A DNA stretch of 64,000 bases from Chloroflexota bacterium (GTDB lineage: Bacteria > Chloroflexota > UBA6077 > FW602-bin22 > JAMCVK01), in contig JAMCVK010000036.1 in assembly GCA_023475225.1 (NCBI GenBank), forward strand, positions 90,164-154,163, read 5' to 3'. The notes under the pieces are model-generated. The model saw nothing but the letters and a program-made list of their open reading frames with translations. It searched no databases and had not been told where the DNA came from. Positions 59,556 through 64,000 of this stretch are shown one piece after another. The position numbers were made by a program, and so were the translations under genes. The stretch's first letter is position 1. Each line of letters starts with the position of its first letter.

Positions 59556-61041
59556 CCACCCCACCTCCTATCCCATCCAGTGGCACTTCGACAAAGACTG
59601 TTGTACCCAACCCCGGCTGGGATTCGATGGTCAACTTGCCTCCGATGAGAGAGGCCCGCTCCTGCATGCCGAAGAGTCCCAACTTTCTTTCCTTAGACCT
59701 GGAACCCATGACCCTCTTTACATTAAAACCCTTACCGTCATCCTCGATGATAGCCACCATCGCGTCCTCTCGCTGTTCCAGGAGGACGCTGGCCGTAGCA
59801 GCCTGGGCATGCCTGGCCACATTGGTGAGCGCCTCCTGTATGATGCGATAGAGGGATGTCTCCATCTCCGGGGGCAAAGCTACCCCCTCCAGACCACTGC
59901 TGTGGAAATCAATCTCAATGCCGTGCTTGCGGCTGTATTCCTTCACATAGCGTTTAAGGGCCTCCACCAATCCTAAGTCATCCAACACACTGGGCCGTAG
60001 CTCCAGAGCGAGGTCATGCACCCCTTCAAGAACTCTGGACGCTGTGGAGCGCAGCTCAGCCGTCTTATCCTTAACCTCATCCAGACGTGTCGCCCCTTCT
60101 ATTATTTTCAGACCCACCATAAGGGAGGCGATGGACTGACTTGTCTCATCGTGTAGCTCGCGGGCGATGCGTTTGCGTTCCTCCTCTTGAGCATTAATGA
60201 CCTTCGACAGGAGCTGGCGGCGTAGCTCTTCTTTGCGCTGGAGTTCCTCATTAAGAGCGGCGAGCTCTTTGTTGCTCTGAAGAATCTGTTGATTAAACAG
60301 GGCCAGGTGTTGGGTCATAGCGTTGAAGGCAAGGCTTAGATGGCCGATCTCATCTCTGGCCCAGACGCTGGACTGTCGTCCCCAATCGCCTCTGACGACC
60401 GCTTTGGTCACCTCAACCAACTCCTGGATCGGTCTGGTGAGGACGAGGGTCAATAAATAGGCCGCGACGACGCCCATCAGAGAGACCAGGGCCGTGGCAA
60501 TCAGCAGTTGGCGCGTAGTGGCCGCCAGCATCCCTTGCAAGCGACGATCCGACATACCAACACGAGCCGTTCCGGCTCGTCCATCCAGGATTGGTACGGC
60601 GATGTCTCGGATCAAGCCCTCCTCCGTATCAAGCACCTCCAAATGATAGCGCTCTTTAGGACCCACTGCATTAGATTCGGCCAAGCCCACGGGGAGGCCT
60701 GTGCCGAAGGTATGCAGCAGAACATTACCAGAGGCATCAAGGATGAAGGCGTAACGGACGTCCGGATTATTCTCCAGAGTATCTCGCAAGAGCTCGTAGA
60801 GCACAAAGGTGTTATTCGTCAGGATCAGGTCCGCGCTGCGGGCAGCTAAATCCCTGGTGAGGGAGATGCCTCGCTTGGCCAACTCGTCGCCCAGCATCGC
60901 ATTCATACTCAGCCGCACCTGGAGGGTAACGCCCAGCCCGAGAAGAAGCACCAAGCCCAAGACGATGCCCATTATTTTTACCCGCACGCTGACAGCGCCG
61001 GCTACTGACCAAAAAATCGCCCAGAGCCTACCTGCTCTCAC
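59548..61041 (-). CDS. NarX-type sensor histidine kinase
   Basis: 497 residues. Transmembrane helix (about 22-42), extracytoplasmic sensor segment (43-175), second helix (about 180-202), HAMP, HisKA_3 with RELHDETSQS and a HATPase domain with DDGKGF and GLFGMQERA. The sensor segment has no cofactor motif, so it may respond to the adjacent PhnD-like protein. It overlaps that gene by 14 bases and the response regulator by 8, forming a three-gene signalling cassette. Confidence 0.88.
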   Translation of the reverse strand: MRAGRLWAIFWSVAGAVSVRVKIMGIVLGLVLLLGLGVTLQVRLSMNAMLGDELAKRGISLTRDLAARSADLILTNNTFVLYELLRDTLENNPDVRYAFILDASGNVLLHTFGTGLPVGLAESNAVGPKERYHLEVLDTEEGLIRDIAVPILDGRAGTARVGMSDRRLQGMLAATTRQLLIATALVSLMGVVAAYLLTLVLTRPIQELVEVTKAVVRGDWGRQSSVWARDEIGHLSLAFNAMTQHLALFNQQILQSNKELAALNEELQRKEELRRQLLSKVINAQEEERKRIARELHDETSQSIASLMVGLKIIEGATRLDEVKDKTAELRSTASRVLEGVHDLALELRPSVLDDLGLVEALKRYVKEYSRKHGIEIDFHSSGLEGVALPPEMETSLYRIIQEALTNVARHAQAATASVLLEQREDAMVAIIEDDGKGFNVKRVMGSRSKERKLGLFGMQERASLIGGKLTIESQPGLGTTVFVEVPLDGIGGGVDG

Positions 61042-61981
61042 CCTGCCGCCTCACCTTCATGAGCATCATCCGCACGGTATCATAGGCATGTTCATCGGGG
61101 ATCACGAAGCGATCGATCAGTAAGCCTTGCAGGATCTGTTGTCCCCTCTCGCTCTCATGCATGGAGAGGAACAACTCCCTTAATTGGGCCTTAAGCTGAG
61201 CATTCAGGGCCGGATGCACTACCACCGGAGGGCTGCCATAGGGTGGCGATTTGGCGATAACCCTCGTCCTGGCGCTATAGCGGGGATCACGGGCGAGGGT
61301 ATAGTCATAGACCAAGCTATCCACCGCCGCCCCATCCACCAGCTTTTCAGCCACGGCTACGATAGAGTTATCATGACTATAGGTGAAGATATACTTCTTA
61401 AAGAAGGATTCGGGCGTCTCACCCATCTGGAGCAGCATGTAGGTGGGCGATAGACGGCCGGAGTTGGACATGGGATCGGTGAAAGCGAAGGTCTTACCCC
61501 GCAGGTCAGCCAGACTTTGGGCCGGACTATCATAGGGCACGATGACATAGGAATAGTATACAGCCTGTCCCCGCACCTGGGGGGCTACCAGAAGCTCCAT
61601 CCCGAAGTCCTGATTCCCCTCAACGTAGGCCTGACTGCAAATGAAAGCCAGATCCACATTTCCGGATCTAACCAGGTCGTTGATCTCAGCATAAGTCGAA
61701 CGCTGGAGCAGCTGTACCGGTCGGCCCAATCTCTGTCCCAGGTAAGCCAATAGCTCGTTATAAGTACGCAGGGTCTCCTTCGGGGAGATAACCCCGGCTA
61801 TGGCCACCCGCAGGGGCAGCCTACCCGGTTGGCCAGGGGCGTTGGATAGTCCTGGCTCTACCGCTGATAGCCTTATTCTCTTATTCGGCTGACCTTCAGC
61901 GCAGGCACCGAGGGCCAGCAAGAGAAGGATCACAAAAATGATGCCGGCCAAGCGATAGCACTTGTTTAACACAATTGACAT
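61028..61981 (-). CDS. PhnD-like periplasmic binding lipoprotein, probable sensor partner
   Basis: 317 residues. Lipobox LGAC (about residue 28) and a phosphate/phosphonate-binding-like fold: LRVAIAGVISPKET, YAEINDLVRSGNVDLAFICSQAYVEG, then FAFTDPMSNSGRLSPTYML, the usual ligand-binding DPxSxSG loop. It precedes the histidine kinase and lacks permeases, so it probably senses rather than imports. Similar binding proteins work with kinases in arsenic (ArrX, AioX) regulation, and TtrS carries such a domain. The ligand is unknown; an oxyanion used by the downstream molybdoenzyme is a fair guess. Confidence 0.82.
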   Translation of the reverse strand: MSIVLNKCYRLAGIIFVILLLLALGACAEGQPNKRIRLSAVEPGLSNAPGQPGRLPLRVAIAGVISPKETLRTYNELLAYLGQRLGRPVQLLQRSTYAEINDLVRSGNVDLAFICSQAYVEGNQDFGMELLVAPQVRGQAVYYSYVIVPYDSPAQSLADLRGKTFAFTDPMSNSGRLSPTYMLLQMGETPESFFKKYIFTYSHDNSIVAVAEKLVDGAAVDSLVYDYTLARDPRYSARTRVIAKSPPYGSPPVVVHPALNAQLKAQLRELFLSMHESERGQQILQGLLIDRFVIPDEHAYDTVRMMLMKVRRQGESR

Positions 61982-62010
61982 TCTAACCTAATCATAGAGC
62001 CCAGACAAGC

Positions 62011-62038
62011 TTGACATTTCCTTTTTTTATGCTATAAT
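62011..62038 (+). promoter_or_regulatory. sigma-70 type promoter for the fix operon
   Basis: TTGACA (62011-62016), a 16-base spacer and TATAAT (62033-62038) with an extended -10 TGC. The start would lie near 62045, about 85 bases before fixC. Architecture is the same as at 4847-4874. Confidence 0.85.
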
Positions 62039-62040
62039 AC

Positions 62041-62062
62041 GTCTGCTTGTCAGATAGCAGAC
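62041..62062. promoter_or_regulatory. operator-like dyad at the fix transcription start
   Basis: GTCTGCT-N8-AGCAGAC is a perfect 7-bp dyad covering the predicted start site. An overlapping dyad CTTGTC/GACAAG (62046-62065) shares the same centre region. A repressor or redox regulator may bind here. Confidence 0.55.
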
Positions 62063-62128
62063 AAGTTAATGCAGCCGCAATACAAGGCGCGCAGCAGACG
62101 CGCATACATTCTGCGCAGGGAATAGGTC

Positions 62129-63418
62129 GTGGACAAGTTTGATGTTGTAGTCGTAGGAGCAGGCCCAGCAGGTTCGATAGCTGCTTACCTCTTGGCCAAA
62201 GAAGGGCTTCAAGTCCTTCTGGTTGAGAGAGGCACGTTCCCCGGAAGCAAGAACGTGTCGGGGGGCCTCCTCTACTCCAGGATCGTGAACGAGATATTCC
62301 CCAACTTCTGGGAAGAAGCCCCTGTGGAGCGGGCTATTACCGCCCACAGCATCGTCTTCCTGGGAGAGGACTCGGCCCTTGCCCTGCATTACACGGACAC
62401 CGGAGCGGCAAATTCACCATACAACGCCTTCAGCGTGTTGAGAGCTAAGTTTGACCGCTGGCTGGCCGAAAAGGCTGAGCAAGCTGGTGCGACGCTTATT
62501 CCAGGAATTACCGTGGACGGGCTGTTGGTCGAGAAGGGGAGGATAGCCGGGATCAAGGCTGGACCTGACGAGATACCCGCAGACGTGGTTATCGACGCAG
62601 AGGGCGCCAAGTCTCTCCTGGCCAAAGAGGCTGGACTGCGAGGGGATTTCAACCCCAAGGACGTCTCTTTGGGTCTAAAGGAAGTAATCGAGCTCCCAGA
62701 GGCGACCATAAACGAGCGCTTCAACTGCTCCCCTGGTGAGGGAGCCGCCTTCACGATGGTCGGGCAATCGAGCGGGGTGGAGGGGGGAGGCTTCCTCTAC
62801 ACGAACAAGACGACCCTCTCCCTTGGCTTTGTGGCCAAGATCAGCTCGCTCAAAGATAGCCAGCTCAAGGCCCACGAGATCATCGAGGAGTACAAGTCAC
62901 ATCCTTTCATTTCGCGCCTGGTTCAGGGGGGCGAAGTCGTCGAGTACTCTGCCCAAACCGTACACCGGGGCGGTGTTCACCTGATTCCCCAGCTGTATGG
63001 GGATGGGATCCTGCTGGTAGGAAGCGCCGCCGGCCTGGTCTTGAACAATGTGCTCACGCTCAGGGGCATGGACCTCGCTATCGCCTCAGGAGTAGCAGCG
63101 GCCAAAACCGTGCTGGCCGCCAAGGAGAAGGGAGATTTCTCGCGAGCCGCCCTGTCGGCCTACGAAAAGACGCTCAAGGAGAACGTTGTCTATAGGGATT
63201 TGGAAACCTTCAAACAAGCCTATCCTCTTCTCGAGAACAAGCGGCTCTTCGAGACGTACCCGGACATGCTTTGCTCCACGATGAAAGAGCTCTTCTCGGT
63301 GGATACCACGCCGAGAAAGAAAGCCTTCGGTGTGCTCAGGGAAAAGATGAAGGGACAGGTTTCTATGATTGAGATGGCCAAAGACCTCGTGCAGGTGGCC
63401 AGGGGGATAGGGGTATGA
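62129..63418 (+). CDS. fixC: FixC-like electron transfer flavoprotein:quinone oxidoreductase
   Basis: 429 residues from a GTG at 62129. FAD-binding VVVVGAGPAGSIAAYLLAKEG (quoted in part) starts the protein, followed by VERGTFPGSKNVSGGLLY, characteristic of FixC/ETF-QO, and a second FAD contact GDGILLVGSAAGLVLNN. FixC takes electrons from the FixAB flavoprotein to quinone and, in FixABCX complexes, takes part in flavin-based electron bifurcation that also reduces ferredoxin. fixX follows with a 4-base overlap and an ETF beta gene comes next. Confidence 0.92.
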   Translation: MDKFDVVVVGAGPAGSIAAYLLAKEGLQVLLVERGTFPGSKNVSGGLLYSRIVNEIFPNFWEEAPVERAITAHSIVFLGEDSALALHYTDTGAANSPYNAFSVLRAKFDRWLAEKAEQAGATLIPGITVDGLLVEKGRIAGIKAGPDEIPADVVIDAEGAKSLLAKEAGLRGDFNPKDVSLGLKEVIELPEATINERFNCSPGEGAAFTMVGQSSGVEGGGFLYTNKTTLSLGFVAKISSLKDSQLKAHEIIEEYKSHPFISRLVQGGEVVEYSAQTVHRGGVHLIPQLYGDGILLVGSAAGLVLNNVLTLRGMDLAIASGVAAAKTVLAAKEKGDFSRAALSAYEKTLKENVVYRDLETFKQAYPLLENKRLFETYPDMLCSTMKELFSVDTTPRKKAFGVLREKMKGQVSMIEMAKDLVQVARGIGV

Positions 63419-63708
63419 AGGGAAAGGTGCTGACCCTGGATCAGCTGCTTGGATTAGACAAGTACGTGATTGACGAACAGGGCCACATCAAGGTGAACCA
63501 GGCGCTCTGTGCGTCGTGCGAGCTCAAGCCCTGCCTGACCGTCTGTCCAGCCGGGGTCTACTCGCTGGTAGAGGACAGGATCATAGCCAACCACGAGAAT
63601 TGCCTTGAATGTGGTACGTGCATAATCGCCTGTAATGTGGGGGGCAGGACCTGCATCGAATGGAAGAATCCCAGGGGTAGCTATGGGATCTCTTTCCGCT
63701 ACGGTTAA
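63415..63708 (+). CDS. fixX: FixX-like ferredoxin
   Basis: 97 residues. Cysteine clusters CASCELKPCLTVCPAG and CLECGTCIIACNVGG fit FixX, which binds one or two [4Fe-4S] clusters and sits on FixC. The C-terminal IEWKNPRGSYGISFRYG is the typical FixX ending. The ATG overlaps the fixC stop. Thirty bases separate it from the ETF beta gene. Confidence 0.93.
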   Translation: MKGKVLTLDQLLGLDKYVIDEQGHIKVNQALCASCELKPCLTVCPAGVYSLVEDRIIANHENCLECGTCIIACNVGGRTCIEWKNPRGSYGISFRYG

Positions 63709-63737
63709 TTCTTAAAAGTTGAGCCGAGGTGGTGTCA

Positions 63738-64000
63738 ATGAAAATCGTCGTCTGCGTCAAGTACGCGCTGGACGTGAGCGAGGTGAAGCTCGACCCAGCA
63801 ACCAAGAAACCCCGTCTGCTAGGAGTGCCGAAGAAGATCAGCGATGTAGAGAAGAACGCCCTGGAGGCCGCCGCTCAGCTGAAGGAGAAATACGGTGGTA
63901 CCATCCACATCCTGACCTTCGGTCCGCTGGAGGCCAAGGAAGCGTTCCGGGAAGCCCTGGCTATGAACGCGGACGGGGCTATTCTGGTCGAGGACCCCTG
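63738..64000 (+). CDS. fixA: electron transfer flavoprotein beta subunit (FixA), 5' part
   Basis: The frame starts at the ATG at 63738 and runs off the end of the window, giving about 87 residues (MKIVVCVKYALDVSEVKLD at the start). The N-terminal VCVK and later EKNALEAAAQLKEKYGG with LTFGPLEAKEAFREALAM are standard ETF-beta/FixA sequence. It follows fixX, so the operon order is fixC-fixX-fixA and presumably fixB beyond the window. GAGGTGGTG upstream is a weak ribosome site. Confidence 0.9.
   Translation, partial: MKIVVCVKYALDVSEVKLDPATKKPRLLGVPKKISDVEKNALEAAAQLKEKYGGTIHILTFGPLEAKEAFREALAMNADGAILVEDP

Overview
This looks like chromosomal DNA of an anaerobic, respiratory bacterium of moderate-to-high GC. 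It carries a reductive-type dissimilatory sulfite reductase system (dsrAB with dsrD and a two-cysteine dsrC), a four-subunit 2-oxoacid:ferredoxin oxidoreductase, an ADP-forming acyl-CoA synthetase, FixCX/ETF genes, many Fe-S flavin and molybdenum enzymes, and lipoproteins with Pro/Thr/Ala-rich linkers. This mix recalls sulfite/sulfate-reducing Chloroflexota. That lineage is an inference from gene content only; no rRNA, tRNA or ribosomal gene is present to test it.

Layout. 1-803: end of a HEAT-repeat protein and a histidine phosphatase. 1061-2858: parB/parA (minus strand). 3391-4593: MOT1-type molybdate/sulfate transporter. 4970-7293: siroheme sulfite reductase-like protein with TusA behind a consensus promoter and operator, then an Fe-S aldo/keto reductase. 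7476-11014: SHOCT protein, YwiC-like protein and norCB nitric oxide reductase with a CRP/FNR-type site upstream. 11113-21521 (minus): one long operon with an ABC importer (binding protein, two permeases, ATPase), a LarA-like racemase, porGDAB and the two ADP-forming acyl-CoA synthetase subunits. This suggests import of an organic acid, conversion to a 2-oxoacid, oxidation with ferredoxin, and ATP from the acyl-CoA.

21899-38458: sulfite respiration locus. A NarX/NarL-like pair, whose sensor has a periplasmic CxxCH heme-type motif, precedes a 14-gene operon: dsrA, dsrB, dsrD, dsrC, dsrM, dsrK, diheme cytochrome, Rieske protein, cytochrome b6-like and subunit IV-like proteins, monoheme cytochrome, helical-repeat lipoprotein, and a second dsrM/dsrK-like pair. 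The usual dsrO/dsrP are replaced by a Rieske/cytochrome b module. A CbiA-like amidase (probably DsrN) and a ferredoxin converge on its end.

39330-50826: BMP-type nucleoside transporter without a local ATPase, a second binding protein, a UbiD decarboxylase, an alcohol dehydrogenase-like gene, and a minus-strand pyrimidine/hydantoin degradation operon (nitrilase, hydantoinase, carbamoylase, pyrR) with a dyad between its -35 and -10 boxes. 51221-53183: two SHOCT proteins and a sulfide:quinone oxidoreductase-like flavoprotein interrupted by an in-frame TGA exactly where the family has its C-terminal redox cysteine. A SECIS-like hairpin follows it, so this is a candidate selenoprotein and the most unusual item in the window. 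53507-61981: CISM-type molybdoenzyme operon (Fe-S subunit, NrfD subunit, catalytic subunit, TorD chaperone) with a PhnD-like sensor protein, histidine kinase and response regulator. 62011-64000: promoter, fixC, fixX and the start of an ETF beta-subunit gene.

Most long intergenic gaps carry related G/C-rich palindromic repeats. No CRISPR array, transposase, prophage or tRNA was seen. All functions are read from sequence motifs and context by eye; nothing was searched or computed.
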